Shown: positions 7,351 to 16,909 of the stretch, in pieces | Position numbering within the stretch: position 1 is the first letter of the stretch | Layout: every line of letters starts with the position of its first letter | Assembly (NCBI GenBank): GCA_903858935.1 | Contig: CAIOKO010000073.1 | Coordinates: 1-64,000 of the forward strand | Source of the DNA: an uncultured Schlesneria sp. | GTDB taxonomy: Bacteria; Planctomycetota; Planctomycetia; Planctomycetales; Planctomycetaceae | Reading direction: 5' to 3' | DNA: 64,000 bases | The notes under the pieces: model-generated | Seen by the model: the letters and a program-made list of their open reading frames with translations, nothing else | Databases searched by the model: none | Told to the model about the DNA's origin: nothing | Position numbers and translations under genes: made by a program

Positions 7351-8229
7351 TTATTTCTTCAGCTTCTTATCAAAGTACTCGAACAACGCTTTCTCGGCCT
7401 TTTCGGCATCGGCTCCTTTGAAGCCGTGGCCGGCTCCTTCGAGTGTTAGGAGTTCGGCATCGACGGTTGATGCCTTCAGCTTATCGACCAGCCAGACCGC
7501 TTGTTCGTGAGCGACGTACTTGTCTTCTGTCCCATGAATGCAGAGCGTCGGAGCGGCGTCGGGGGTGACCCAATAGAGTGGACTCCCCTGAATGTGCAGA
7601 TCGCGTTTTGTGTCGAGATTGCCGCCAAACCAGAGAGGCAGAACTTCATGTGCATCAACGCTCTTGCCGTAGGATTTTGTAAAGTCGCTCGGACCGTAAA
7701 CGTTGACCACGCAGGCAACCGAACTGGATTGATCCGGGTTTCCGCCAGATCCTTCGAATCTTGGAACATGGGCTGTGACTGCCAGGAATTGCGCCAGATG
7801 CCCGCCTGCGGAGCCACCTGTCACGCCAATTCGAGCCGGATCAACTTTGTAACTCTTGGCGTTGGCTCGCATCCATCGGACGGCAGCCTTCGTATCGTGG
7901 ACGGCGGCGGGGAATTGGAACTTCGGTGCCAGGCGATACGAGATCGTCGCGGCGACGTATCCCCGTTCTGCCAGTTTCACGCAAAGGGTGTCGTAGCCAT
8001 CTCGCTTTCCGGCACGAAATCCGCCGCCATGGATGCAGATCACAGCAGGGAAGGGGCCTTCACCGGTTTTTGGTCGAGCCAGGTTAAGCTGAAGATGTTG
8101 ATCATCAGGATTCGTGTACTCGATCCCCTCTTCCCAGACGACGGTTTCCGGAACCGGAGGACCTGCGATGACCAGATTCCCGTTGAACAAAACGCATCCC
8201 ACGACGCCAACCAGTAAACTGAGTCTCAT
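7351..8229 (-). CDS. Secreted alpha/beta-hydrolase (esterase/lipase, BD-FAE type)
   Basis: An esterase of 292 residues with an N-terminal signal peptide (about 1-22, ending ...LVIAG). The oxyanion-hole motif HGGG lies at 67-70, the nucleophile elbow GGSAGG puts the catalytic serine at S140, and the acid and base are probably D236 (GTEDKYV) and H268 (GAGHGF). This is the short-chain or acetyl/feruloyl esterase group commonly used by planctomycetes to remove acyl groups from plant or algal polysaccharides, so the substrate may be an acetylated glycan; that is inferred from the family only. It is a single gene. The ATG at 8229 has GGAGCC a few bases upstream. Confidence 0.88.
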   Translation of the reverse strand: MRLSLLVGVVGCVLFNGNLVIAGPPVPETVVWEEGIEYTNPDDQHLQLNLARPKTGEGPFPAVICIHGGGFRAGKRDGYDTLCVKLAERGYVAATISYRLAPKFQFPAAVHDTKAAVRWMRANAKSYKVDPARIGVTGGSAGGHLAQFLAVTAHVPRFEGSGGNPDQSSSVACVVNVYGPSDFTKSYGKSVDAHEVLPLWFGGNLDTKRDLHIQGSPLYWVTPDAAPTLCIHGTEDKYVAHEQAVWLVDKLKASTVDAELLTLEGAGHGFKGADAEKAEKALFEYFDKKLKK

Positions 8230-8477
8230 CCTCGGGCTCCTTCAAGTGCGAGTGCAAAACGAAAGCAGTGAACGGGTAAGAGATTAGCAAACACGATTGA
8301 AGAACTCTCCTGACTCGTCTCGATTTCGGGAATGTTGACGCCGAGGTGCTGAAGCAGCGTTGAATAGACTCGACATGTGAAGGATTTCCGCTCAGAATAC
8401 GAAAATACTGCTTGAGGCAGATCGTTGTTTTGTGAAACTACGGCTTACGGGCCGTTCTCGGCCGGAGAGACTTGTCG

Positions 8478-8795
8478 ATGACCGCTCATCCTGAATCCCA
8501 TTCCCATACTCACGAAGTGACTCACACGACCCTTCACGCCGATCCACGACTTGAATTGGCGAAGTCACTGAAATTTGAGCCGTCAGAGTTGGTCGATTTC
8601 AGTAATGCAGACAAATCGGCCGGGCAGATGATGGGGAAGCTGCTGGGATTTCTCTTTTGCGTCCTGCTGTTCTTGATGACGGGCGTAAACATCTGGATGC
8701 TCATGCCACATCACAGTTCCGGAATCGATGACACAGATCCTCAGGCGTTCGCTTATGGCGATTCTGGTAGCCATGCCGCTGCGGCTCATCATTGA
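8478..8795 (+). CDS. Small histidine-rich single-span membrane protein
   Basis: A protein of 105 residues with one strong membrane segment (about 58-80). The N-terminal tail has eight histidines in the first 23 residues, and the C-terminus ends in HAAAAHH, so a metal-binding role is conceivable. I do not recognise the family. ATG 8478 is taken because GGAGAG precedes it at about ten bases; TTG 8472 is possible. It stands alone and is followed by a long region without genes. Confidence 0.65.
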   Translation: MTAHPESHSHTHEVTHTTLHADPRLELAKSLKFEPSELVDFSNADKSAGQMMGKLLGFLFCVLLFLMTGVNIWMLMPHHSSGIDDTDPQAFAYGDSGSHAAAAHH

Positions 8796-9377
8796 TTTGC
8801 CGGTATGAGCTTGCCCGCAAGAGTTCGGAGGGCGAGGCAGGCGTGATTAAATGGCTAGACGCATAGAATGCTTGCGTTGCTGTAACGGCCTGCTGTTGGA
8901 ATCGAAGGGCACGATAATGGATGCCACTTGCGGCTGTTTTAAGCCGCCAGTGTTTTCTCTTTAATCACCGGAAAGCCAGTACACTGGCGAGCCAAGACAC
9001 GTGTCTGGCACCAGGCAGTCGGAAGCTTAGGGTGCCACGGTTTTGGACTTCTTCGGGTTTGAAACTTGATTCATTGTGTCAAGTTTCTGGATGTCTTCCA
9101 AAGTAGCCATCTTCGCGCCGCGTGTTGAGCATGCGTCGGAAACGAGACAAACGTTGCCGACGCATCGGGACAGATATTCCGTTTGAATTTCTGATTTGAG
9201 ACCATGCGAATTGGTATTTGGTAAGTTCTCGAACAATGCTCATCACGCAGAGCGATGATGGCTACATTGGTCTGAGGCAAAGCCTCACTGGGGTCTTCGA
9301 CAAGGCCGTGTCTTCACCGTTCAATAACGTGTCCGAAGAGCACGGCTTTACCGAAGACGGTAAAACCGTGGCACCCT
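8796..9377. other. Gene-free stretch with inverted-repeat element
   Basis: About 580 bases without a supported gene. They contain GGAGGGCGAGGC (8828), a sequence that recurs near 330 and 500 as GGAGGGCGAGG or CAGGGCGAGG, and an element bounded by perfect 15-base inverted repeats (9030-9376) whose right end touches the stop codon of the BRCT-MerR-TPR gene. Confidence 0.6.
9030..9376. repeat. 347-base element bounded by 15-base inverted repeats
   Basis: GGGTGCCACGGTTTT at 9030-9044 is repeated as its exact reverse complement at 9362-9376. Both ends are followed inwards by a CTTCGG at the same distance, so the similarity is longer than the perfect part. No transposase is inside. It may be a MITE-like element or two opposed copies of a dispersed repeat; target-site duplications are not obvious. 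Confidence 0.7.
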
Positions 9378-10610
9378 TTAACCATCAGTCAGGCGTTCTC
9401 GGGCGATTTCGGCCCATGGACCTCGCTGGTCAAAATCCAGATAGCGACGCCAGTGGAGGGCGGCGTTCTCCTTTTCGCCACGCTGCTCCAGCACTCCTGC
9501 AAGATGAAAATGAACCTCAGGGTAATCAGGATGTAGCTCAAGCGCGATTTGGAACGCGGCCTGAGCGCCTGAAGAATCATTGATTTCGGAGAGGACGCAA
9601 CCGAGTTGCGTCCATGCTTCCAGGAATTTGTGATCGAGTTCCACAGCCATATGGTATCGCTCGATCGCCCCATGAGGTTTCTTCTGGCGGTACAACGCGT
9701 CGGCAAGATGAAAGTGATAAGAGGGGTTCAGGGGGTCGCCGATCGTCGCTAATCGGAGTGCTTCGATCGCGTGGCCAATCTCGTTCCCGTCCGCCAACCG
9801 ACAACCCTCGCGAAACCAGTCGTCTGCGGTCCACCGATGTCGTTCAGCAGCTTCCTCCAGCAGGGGAGGGCGGATCGGAATTGTTGACGGCCTATCGTTC
9901 GGCTCGTGATCTGCAGCTGGCGGATCAAAATCGAAAAGCCGTTGACCTGATGTTTCAATCAATCCCAGGTCGTCACGGAAGACCAGGCCATTTGCCCCGC
10001 GTGCCAAAACTTCCAGTTGAGCCAGCGGCCTGAGGACGTTCGGCAAAACGGAATGAAGCCTTTGCAGGCTGGATGAAATCTGTTCGGCTTTAACGCCCGA
10101 GGCTGCCAGTTCACACAATCGTCGTGCACTGGCAACCTCTTCAAAATCGAAATATGGCAGCCGATAAACTTTCTTGACGGCTTTGATCAGTCCCGCCCGT
10201 TCCCAACGCCGGATGGTATGGACGGAAACGCCAAGTAACTGACAAAGCATAGCAGGTGTGTAAAGTTTTTGAGACTTTCTTTCAGGTGGTTCAATACCAA
10301 GCAGCTTCAACCATTCCGATTCTGAGACAATCCGGATGGGATCGCCTCTGTCGTGCAGCTGACGAGCAGTCTCGAGTTTCATTGACGGAAGTCCATCAGA
10401 CTCCAGTGGCCAGCCCTCTTCCCCCACGACCAGAATTGAGGTTTGATGGCCGACATGTTGCATGGCCGTGCCACCATGGTGACCGACAAGGTCCATCGCC
10501 TGCTGGTGAGTCATTGACGCCAGCGTCCCTGTAAACGCGACACGTTCTCCGCAGAGAATGGGAGAGCTTTTCAGTGTGGAATCGACATCGGCCGGGTTAT
10601 CGGGGATCAC
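9378..10610 (-). CDS. BRCT-MerR-TPR fusion protein
   Basis: A protein of 410 residues built from three parts. Residues about 20-105 look like a BRCT domain ([15 protein letters not shown], then GG and a later TSILVVG), as in NAD-dependent DNA ligase. Residues about 117-185 are a MerR-type winged helix ([26 protein letters not shown]). Residues about 265-405 hold four or so TPR repeats with the typical A...P pattern. No membrane segment. MerR heads normally bind DNA at spaced promoters, and TPRs bind partners, so a regulator or assembly factor responding to DNA state is plausible, but no effector domain shows. It is divergent from glyA; the two starts are about 190 bases apart. Confidence 0.8.
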   Translation of the reverse strand: MIPDNPADVDSTLKSSPILCGERVAFTGTLASMTHQQAMDLVGHHGGTAMQHVGHQTSILVVGEEGWPLESDGLPSMKLETARQLHDRGDPIRIVSESEWLKLLGIEPPERKSQKLYTPAMLCQLLGVSVHTIRRWERAGLIKAVKKVYRLPYFDFEEVASARRLCELAASGVKAEQISSSLQRLHSVLPNVLRPLAQLEVLARGANGLVFRDDLGLIETSGQRLFDFDPPAADHEPNDRPSTIPIRPPLLEEAAERHRWTADDWFREGCRLADGNEIGHAIEALRLATIGDPLNPSYHFHLADALYRQKKPHGAIERYHMAVELDHKFLEAWTQLGCVLSEINDSSGAQAAFQIALELHPDYPEVHFHLAGVLEQRGEKENAALHWRRYLDFDQRGPWAEIARERLTDG

Positions 10611-10796
10611 GAGTCGCAGGTGTCCGGTGGTAAGAGTGGCGATTCAATATTGTTTCCGCATATCATACACTGTTTTGCGGGTCGACTAGAATCCAACCAA
10701 GCAGCGAGAACGCTTGACGCGATTTCAGCAAATGTGATGCGATATTCGCAATCTCGCAAACCTGCTCGATACTTTTTCCTCGGAGTCTGCCAAAAA

Positions 10797-12038
10797 ATGT
10801 CTGCCTTGCAATCTGCTGATCCTGCCCTTTGGTCCGCCATTCAGAACGAACGGGTTCGACAGCATGACGGTCTCGAATTGATCGCGTCAGAAAATTACAC
10901 CAGTGCAGCGATTCTCGAAGCAGCGGGAACCGTACTGACCAATAAATACGCGGAAGGCTACCCGGGTCGCCGATATTACGGCGGGTGTGAATACGTTGAC
11001 GTCGTCGAAAGCCTTGCGATTGAACGTGCTCGCAAACTTTTTGGGGCAGAACATGCGAATGTTCAACCTCATGCAGGTTCCCAGGCAAACATGGCCGTTT
11101 ATCAGGCGACACTAAAGCCCGGCGATGTCTTTCTGGCAATGAATCTAGCGATGGGGGGGCACCTGACGCACGGAATGAGCCTGAATTTTTCTGGGCAGCT
11201 CTATCAGCCGATTGCGTACGGTGTTCGCGAGTCCGATCACCGGATTGATTTTGACCAGGTCGCCAGGCTGGCACGTGAGCATAAGCCGAAATTGATTGTT
11301 GCCGGAGCGAGCGCGTACCCACGTGAAATCGACCATGCCAAGTTTGCGGAAATCGCCCACGAGGTTGGAGCTAAACTGTGGGTCGACATGGCTCACTATG
11401 CCGGACTCGTCGCTGCTGGCATCCACAACAGCCCCGTACCGGTGTCGGATTTTGTAACCAGTACTTCACACAAGACGCTGCGAGGGCCTCGATCAGGTTT
11501 CGTTCTCTGCAAGGAACAGTACGCCAAGGAAATCGACAAAGCGGTTTTCCCGGGACTGCAGGGGGGGCCGTTGATGCATATCGTCGCCGCCAAGGCGATC
11601 TGTTTCCAGGAAGCGATGCAGCCATCTTTCAAAGATTACGGGAGACAGATTGTCGACAACGCGAGAACACTGGCCGAAACACTGATGTCCGGTGGAATTA
11701 AACTGGCAAGTGGCGGAACCGACAATCACCTGATGCTGTGCGATGTGACATCGATCGGACTGACAGGCAAGATTGCCGAGAAGGCGCTGGATCATGCCGG
11801 GATCACAGTCAACAAGAATATGATCCCTTATGACCAGCGCAAGGCACTTGACCCGAGCGGTATCCGCATTGGTACGGCGGCGCTCACGACCCGTGGTATG
11901 CGTCAGGCGGAAATGAAACGGGTGGGAGCCTGGATTCTACGCGTTCTCAAGACGCCTGAAGATGCGGCAGTCATTGAATCAGTGAAGGGTGAAATCCGCG
12001 AGTTCACCAAAGCCTTCCCGGTTCCGGGCATTGGTTAA
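10797..12038 (+). CDS. glyA: Serine hydroxymethyltransferase
   Basis: A PLP enzyme that interconverts serine and glycine while charging tetrahydrofolate with a one-carbon unit. The 413 residues match the bacterial family length. The PLP lysine sits in [13 protein letters not shown] (about K226), and the substrate and folate motifs [24 protein letters not shown] and QPHAGSQAN are all intact. The frame is open upstream to 10620, but ATG 10797 is the family start ([12 protein letters not shown]). A GGAG lies about eleven bases before it. It appears to be transcribed on its own. Confidence 0.97.
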   Translation: MSALQSADPALWSAIQNERVRQHDGLELIASENYTSAAILEAAGTVLTNKYAEGYPGRRYYGGCEYVDVVESLAIERARKLFGAEHANVQPHAGSQANMAVYQATLKPGDVFLAMNLAMGGHLTHGMSLNFSGQLYQPIAYGVRESDHRIDFDQVARLAREHKPKLIVAGASAYPREIDHAKFAEIAHEVGAKLWVDMAHYAGLVAAGIHNSPVPVSDFVTSTSHKTLRGPRSGFVLCKEQYAKEIDKAVFPGLQGGPLMHIVAAKAICFQEAMQPSFKDYGRQIVDNARTLAETLMSGGIKLASGGTDNHLMLCDVTSIGLTGKIAEKALDHAGITVNKNMIPYDQRKALDPSGIRIGTAALTTRGMRQAEMKRVGAWILRVLKTPEDAAVIESVKGEIREFTKAFPVPGIG

Positions 12039-12275
12039 TCAAATGCGACGATTCATCGTTGAACCCGCAGCCAGCGGCGCAGGCGAATCGGCGTCCAGCC
12101 GATTTCTTCAAGCGTCGCAGCGGCTGATTTATTACAATGGCCGAACTTGAAACTGACGTCCCGGCTGACGGCAATTCCGCCGGTCTGTACCCGCTTCTCT
12201 TCGAGGCGCGGTTAAACAAGAGGAGAGGCGCGGTTAAACTAGAGAAATCGATTCAATGTCCTGGTGATAACAAAA
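12039..12275. other. Intergenic stretch after glyA
   Basis: No supported gene. A direct repeat of GAGGCGCGGTTAAAC (near 12203 and 12228) is the only structure seen. Confidence 0.4.
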
Positions 12276-12308
12276 GGGACTTGCAGGATGATGAATCCTG
12301 CAAGTCCC
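12276..12308 (-). terminator. Terminator with 14-base-pair stem
   Basis: A perfect 14-base-pair stem (GGGACTTGCAGGAT / ATCCTGCAAGTCCC) with loop GATGA. On the minus strand it is followed by TTTTG, so it should end transcription of the small basic protein gene; on the plus strand TTGAATTTT follows, so it may also stop glyA transcripts. Confidence 0.8.
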
Positions 12309-12356
12309 TTGAATTTTGAACGGGTCGAGAGCGGCTCTTTTGAGTCGCCGCAATCG

Positions 12357-12464
12357 TTACTTGCCCTTCTTCTCGTTCTTCAGTTTTCGCTTTTCTTTAA
12401 GAGAAAGAACGGCTTTCTTCTGCACTTCCTTCTTCCCTTTGTCTTTCTTGCCTGTTTCCGCCAT
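12357..12464 (-). CDS. 35-residue lysine-rich protein
   Basis: A tiny protein that is overwhelmingly lysine and glutamate: it starts MAETGKKDKGKKEV and ends RKLKNEKKGK, with a central VLSLKEKR. The ATG is preceded by GGAGAACTGGC, a good ribosome binding site, and the 14-base-pair terminator lies about 50 bases behind the stop, so it looks like a complete transcription unit. Similar short basic proteins occur in other planctomycetes as I recall; they could bind nucleic acid, but no function is known to me. It lies behind larE on the same strand. Confidence 0.65.
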   Translation of the reverse strand: MAETGKKDKGKKEVQKKAVLSLKEKRKLKNEKKGK

Positions 12465-12559
12465 GCCAGTTCTCCATTGCTTGAACAAGACCTCATTCAG
12501 ACGGAACACCGAATCCCCGTCTTCATTGCTGATAGATTAACAGATTCGCTCATCGCGAG

Positions 12560-13408
12560 TTACTGACCGAGCAGTTGTTCCGCAGAGATCACTCCATTCA
12601 TGCTGCCTGACCGAAACCCATCCAGGTCGATCGTCACATATCGGAAACCAAGCGAGTGCAGTTCTGTACGGACATGATCTCGCAGAGCAGGGGAAAGAAT
12701 TTTGCTCAATTCTTCAGATGGAATCTCGATCCGAGCGAGTTCGTTAGCTTCCCAGCGAACCCGCAGTTCACGTAAGTTCAGAAGTTGCTTTAAGAATCGT
12801 TCGGCTTGATCAATACGTTGAACCCGCTCGGGAGTGACCTCGACGCCATAAGCAATCCGACTTGAAAGGCACGGCGTCGCTGGCTTGTCCCATACGGGAA
12901 GATCCCAGTACCTGGCCAGTTCTCGGACTTCAGACTTGGTCAGTTCCGCTTCGACAAGAGGGGAACGAACCTGGAACTCGACCGCAGCTTGCATTCCCGG
13001 TCGATAGTCCCCTTTATCGTCAACATTCGCGCCGTTCGCCAAGACATCGACCCCCAGCGTTGGTGCGAGTTCCGTCAGCCGCGAATAAAGTTCTGACTTA
13101 CAAAAGTAGCAGCGATTTGAAGGGTTTTTAGTGTAGTTCGAGTCGGAAAATTCTTGCGTTGAAACGATGATGTGGCGAATTCCAATTTTTGTCGCAAGCT
13201 GCCTGGCTTCGTCCAGTTCGCCTTCTGCAAGGCTAAGGCTGACTGCAGTGACGGCGACAGCATCGGCGCCACAAGCGAGTTGAGCCGCCTGAGCGACGAC
13301 CGTACTGTCAACTCCCGCAGAAAACGCAACCGCGACGCGACCGTAGCCGGAGAGAATCTCCAACAGCCGGTCTCGCTTTCGTTCCATCGCCGAGTTCAGC
13401 GTCGACAT
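12560..13408 (-). CDS. larE: ATP-dependent sacrificial sulfur transferase LarE
   Basis: An enzyme of the PP-loop family that adenylates the pyridinium dinucleotide precursor and donates sulfur during synthesis of the nickel-pincer cofactor of lactate racemase. The PP-loop is SAGVDS (residues 30-35; more commonly SGGVDS). C180 in ATPCLSSR aligns with the sacrificial cysteine of the Lactobacillus enzyme, and a further pair RCYFC lies at 100-103. Length 282 is typical. LarB, LarC and LarA are not in this window, so the pathway must be encoded elsewhere or the enzyme serves another nickel-pincer protein. ATG 13408 could be replaced by ATG 13387. Confidence 0.9.
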   Translation of the reverse strand: MSTLNSAMERKRDRLLEILSGYGRVAVAFSAGVDSTVVAQAAQLACGADAVAVTAVSLSLAEGELDEARQLATKIGIRHIIVSTQEFSDSNYTKNPSNRCYFCKSELYSRLTELAPTLGVDVLANGANVDDKGDYRPGMQAAVEFQVRSPLVEAELTKSEVRELARYWDLPVWDKPATPCLSSRIAYGVEVTPERVQRIDQAERFLKQLLNLRELRVRWEANELARIEIPSEELSKILSPALRDHVRTELHSLGFRYVTIDLDGFRSGSMNGVISAEQLLGQ

Positions 13409-13575
13409 CGTTTGCTACCAACTAAATTTCGAACAGGGGGGGGTAAAACGAACTTTCTCACACGTAATGAGGTTTGAGAGTACCGGTTTGTTGAGTGACT
13501 CACAATCTGTCAGTCTTCAGGGTTAAATGGATCGGCGAAATTGCGTGAAGTCTGTCGTGCGGAATGCGATTGCCG

Positions 13576-13581
13576 TATAAT
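13576..13581 (+). promoter_or_regulatory. Possible -10 element before the dihaem protein
   Basis: A perfect TATAAT lies 72 bases upstream of ATG 13653. No good -35 sequence is found at normal spacing. It would start transcription around 13588. Confidence 0.35.
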
Positions 13582-13652
13582 CCCTAAAGTCAAAAAAGGG
13601 GGGCCTCGCGGTGACTGGTAGAACTGATTCCTCTTCTGTGGGTGAAACTTCG

Positions 13653-15536
13653 ATGCGACGAACAATTTACACAATCAGCATCTGTTGCCTGATTCTGGCG
13701 ATGCTGATGGTCGGTTCATTGCGAGCTGCAATCACCGCAGATCAAAAGAAGGAATTGAAAGAGATCGGTAGCGAAATCGGCAAGATTTCGTCTCTCGTCT
13801 CAAAAAAGAAGTTCGATGACGCTGGTGCTGCGATTCAGTCAGCCGAAGAGCGGCTCGCCAAATTCATCAAAGATGCGGAATTGAAAGAGACCGATCCGGT
13901 ACTGAAGTCCGTTCAGCTTCAGTTGGAAAAGGCCAAAACCTTGCTCGGCAAAGCCAACGGCAAAGGGACGACCAACTTTGCGAAAAACGTGGCTCCAATT
14001 CTTGTCAGCAAGTGCGTCAGTTGCCACGGTGAAGATGGTCGAGGTGGCCTCAGTCTCGAAACGTTCGCTGGTCTGGAGAAGGGGGGCGCGAACGGCGGAC
14101 TTGTTATTCCTGGAAATGCCGAAGGGAGCCTTTTGTTTCAGCGGCTGGTCACGGAAAACGCACAGCAGCGAATGCCAAAGGGCAAAGAGTCGCTCACGCA
14201 AAAAGAGATTCTGCAGATCGGAACCTGGATTGCCGAAGGAGCCAAGTTCGAAGGGGATAAATCAACCTCTCTGGCAGACCTCTCCAAAGCCGCTGCCAGC
14301 GGGAAGCCAACCCCTGCGGCACGAAAGCTGGTGATCGCGAAAGAGACCGGCAAAGAGACCGTTCATTTCATGAAGGACCTGATGCCAGAACTGGTGGACA
14401 CGTGTGGACGCTGCCATAACGATAATGTGAAACGAAGCGGGTTCTCGGTGATGTCGTTCGAAAAATTGATGAAGGGTGGTGAAACGGGTGTTGTCGTCGT
14501 CGGCGGTAGCCTTGAAAACAGTCGATTGTGGCGACTGGTAAATGGTGATGATTTGCCTGTGATGCCAGCGGGCAATCAAACGGGGATCACCCGTAAGTGG
14601 TACAATAATCTCAAGACGTGGATTCTCGAAGGCGCTACGTTCGATGGCGACGATGCGAAGAAAAACTTCCCGTCTCTTGCAGAGCGGGAAGCAGTTGCCC
14701 TCTCCAAGTATACTCCTGAAGAATGGCTGGACCGTCGTAAAAAAGCTTCAGCAGGTGATTGGAAAAAGACTTTTGCAACAACGGAAGCAATAAATCGAGA
14801 ATCGGCCGAGTTCCTGCTTTACGGTGACGTTTCCAATGAACGATTAGAGCAGATTGAAAAATGGGCCAACGATCAGGCGGCCTCGCTGAAACAGACATTT
14901 AAGGTCAAGGACGAGCCGCTCTGGAAAGGCAAACTTTCCATTTTCGTTTTCAAAGAGCGGTTTGGATACGAAGAGTTCAACAATTCGGTCCAGCGACGTG
15001 AGGTTCCTCCCGAAATCATCGGACATTCACAGGTCAATTCCACGATGGAAGATGCGTTCGTCGCCCTTCAGGATGTGGGTGACACGGTGACGGAATCGTC
15101 ACCCGGGATGCATGTCAATGTGATTGAGCACGTGACAGGCGCGTTCCTCAAACGAGGAAGCAAGGGATTGCCGGACTGGCTTGTACGCGGAACGGGCTTG
15201 GCTCTGGCTCATCGTAAATCCGCAGGTAACGTGTATCTCGCCAGGTTGCCTCGACTGGCAAGCACGATTTTACAGGAATCCAATTTGACGGAACCTGAAA
15301 AAGTTTTTGTTAACGGGACATTTGCCCCCGGCGAAGTGGGGCCCGTTGGACTGACGTTAGTTGAATTTTTACTGAAGCGGGGCGACGTTCAGTCGTTCGG
15401 AAAATTCGTCAGTGAATTGCAAAGCGGCTCGACGCCCGAAGCTGCGATCAGGGCTGCCTATAATGCGGATGGAAAGAACCTGGCCTTGTCGTATGCCTCA
15501 TCGCTGCCAAGCGGTATGAAAAAAGGGAAAAAATGA
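13653..15536 (+). CDS. Secreted dihaem c-type protein with planctomycete CxxCH domains
   Basis: A protein of 627 residues with a signal peptide (about 1-25). A helical region (about 30-100) precedes two haem-binding domains: CVSCH near residue 120 with later MPKG, and CGRCH near 250 with MPAGN, the methionines being probable axial ligands. The second half (about 340-610) looks like a gluzincin-type metallopeptidase fold that has lost its active site (IGHSQV in place of HExxH). Such proteins sit in the periplasm-like space of planctomycetes and may link electron transfer to a sensor or scaffold function. ATG 13653 has GGTGA at good spacing and starts the signal peptide; GTG 13611, preceded by AGGGGGG, is an alternative. 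Confidence 0.8.
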   Translation: MRRTIYTISICCLILAMLMVGSLRAAITADQKKELKEIGSEIGKISSLVSKKKFDDAGAAIQSAEERLAKFIKDAELKETDPVLKSVQLQLEKAKTLLGKANGKGTTNFAKNVAPILVSKCVSCHGEDGRGGLSLETFAGLEKGGANGGLVIPGNAEGSLLFQRLVTENAQQRMPKGKESLTQKEILQIGTWIAEGAKFEGDKSTSLADLSKAAASGKPTPAARKLVIAKETGKETVHFMKDLMPELVDTCGRCHNDNVKRSGFSVMSFEKLMKGGETGVVVVGGSLENSRLWRLVNGDDLPVMPAGNQTGITRKWYNNLKTWILEGATFDGDDAKKNFPSLAEREAVALSKYTPEEWLDRRKKASAGDWKKTFATTEAINRESAEFLLYGDVSNERLEQIEKWANDQAASLKQTFKVKDEPLWKGKLSIFVFKERFGYEEFNNSVQRREVPPEIIGHSQVNSTMEDAFVALQDVGDTVTESSPGMHVNVIEHVTGAFLKRGSKGLPDWLVRGTGLALAHRKSAGNVYLARLPRLASTILQESNLTEPEKVFVNGTFAPGEVGPVGLTLVEFLLKRGDVQSFGKFVSELQSGSTPEAAIRAAYNADGKNLALSYASSLPSGMKKGKK

Positions 15537-15715
15537 CGATGAAATACATCGCGTCGACGAGCGCCTTGTAAGGATTCGTACGAATCTTCAGTCGTGACAA
15601 ACGACCCGGACATCGCCGCGAGTTTTTTTCATCAGGCTCATGCCGCGACGCAACCCAACCCTCCTTTCCAGGGTCGGGTTTTGTTTTGCAACTACTCTTC
15701 TTTTTGTTTGCCAAT

Positions 15716-16837
15716 ATGACTGACGTGATTGTGATCGGTGGAGGGGTGATTGGCTTGTCGATCGCCTGGGAACTCGCTGGACATGGGTTGTCCGTACGAG
15801 TTCTCGAACAAGGTCAGTTTGGTCGAGAGGCCAGTTGGGCCGGGGCCGGGATGTTGCCGCCGGGAAACCTGGCGAATGCTCGAACACCAGAAGCCCGCTT
15901 GCGTGGCGCAACCCACCAGCTTTGGCCAGACTGGTCAAAAGGACTGACGTCTTTTACCGGGATGGATAATGGTTTTACCCGTTGTGGTGCAATCGAGGTC
16001 CGCTTTCCAGGTTGCAGCGATTTATCTGACTGGAAAAATGGCGTCGCTGCATTAAAAGCAGAAGGGGTCCTGATTGAAACGGAAGACGTTTCAGAGATCA
16101 TTCGACGGTTTCCGGTTTTAAGCTCGGAGGTTTCTCACGCCTATAATTTGCCTGATTTTTGCCAGGTCCGTAATCCACGTCATCTTAAAGCCCTGCAAAT
16201 CGGATGTATGATGCGCGGAGTTGAGCTGGTTGCTGGATCGCCGGTACGGAGGATTGAAACCAGCAGAGGGCGAGTTGATGCGGTTTATGCAGGTGGGATT
16301 GACCATCGAGCCGCTGAATTTGTTTTCGCAGGAGGGGCCTGGTCCGGAGAATTACTTGGTCAATTGGGAATTGAACTGGAAATCGAACCGATCAAGGGGC
16401 AGATCGTATTACTGCGTACCACTCAGCCTGAGTTTCGGTCCGTAATCCAGGTTGGTCGCGAATACCTTGTCCCGCGAAATGACGGTCGAATCCTGGTCGG
16501 CTCAACTGAAGAGCGGTCGGGCTTTGACAAACGCAATACGGCAGAGGCGATAGGTCACCTGATTCGATTTGCGGAGCGAGTCGTTCCGAATCTGAAACAT
16601 GCCGAATTTGAGCGATGCTGGGCAGGGCTAAGACCACACTCGGCGACAGATCGACCATACATTGGACGGCTTCCACAACTGCACAATGCAAGTATTGCTG
16701 CCGGTCATTATCGATATGGTTTGCACCTCTCGCCGATCACAGCCGTTTTGATTCGCCAGATCCTGCTCAAGCAGCCGGTTCAATTGCCTGAGGATTGTCG
16801 TGTCACCCCTGGAAGTGACCCATCCTTATTTTGGTAA
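15716..16837 (+). CDS. thiO: FAD-dependent glycine oxidase ThiO
   Basis: A flavoenzyme of 373 residues expected to oxidise glycine to iminoglycine for the thiazole part of thiamine. The dinucleotide-binding motif VIGGGVIGLSIAWEL is at the very N-terminus, EASWAGAGMLPP around residue 40 is the FAD contact typical of ThiO, and the C-terminal GLRPHSATDRPYIG and GHYRYGLHLSPI are the second FAD and substrate-pocket motifs. ATG 15716 begins the Rossmann fold; TTG 15686 would add ten hydrophobic residues. No other thiamine gene is near; dtd follows 72 bases downstream. A D-amino-acid oxidase with another substrate is possible. Confidence 0.85.
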   Translation: MTDVIVIGGGVIGLSIAWELAGHGLSVRVLEQGQFGREASWAGAGMLPPGNLANARTPEARLRGATHQLWPDWSKGLTSFTGMDNGFTRCGAIEVRFPGCSDLSDWKNGVAALKAEGVLIETEDVSEIIRRFPVLSSEVSHAYNLPDFCQVRNPRHLKALQIGCMMRGVELVAGSPVRRIETSRGRVDAVYAGGIDHRAAEFVFAGGAWSGELLGQLGIELEIEPIKGQIVLLRTTQPEFRSVIQVGREYLVPRNDGRILVGSTEERSGFDKRNTAEAIGHLIRFAERVVPNLKHAEFERCWAGLRPHSATDRPYIGRLPQLHNASIAAGHYRYGLHLSPITAVLIRQILLKQPVQLPEDCRVTPGSDPSLFW

Positions 16838-16909
16838 AACATGACTGGCCCGACTCTGGATCTGTTTTTCTCATGCTGTCTGTCTGCCTGGATCACAAAG
16901 AGGTATTAA

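Noticed and set aside
7501-8217. 238-residue plus-strand frame
   Set aside because: It is antisense to the esterase, which has an intact catalytic triad and signal peptide.
12137-12319. 60-residue frame behind glyA
   Set aside because: It runs through the tandem GAGGCGCGGTTAAAC repeat and into the terminator; no family-like sequence.
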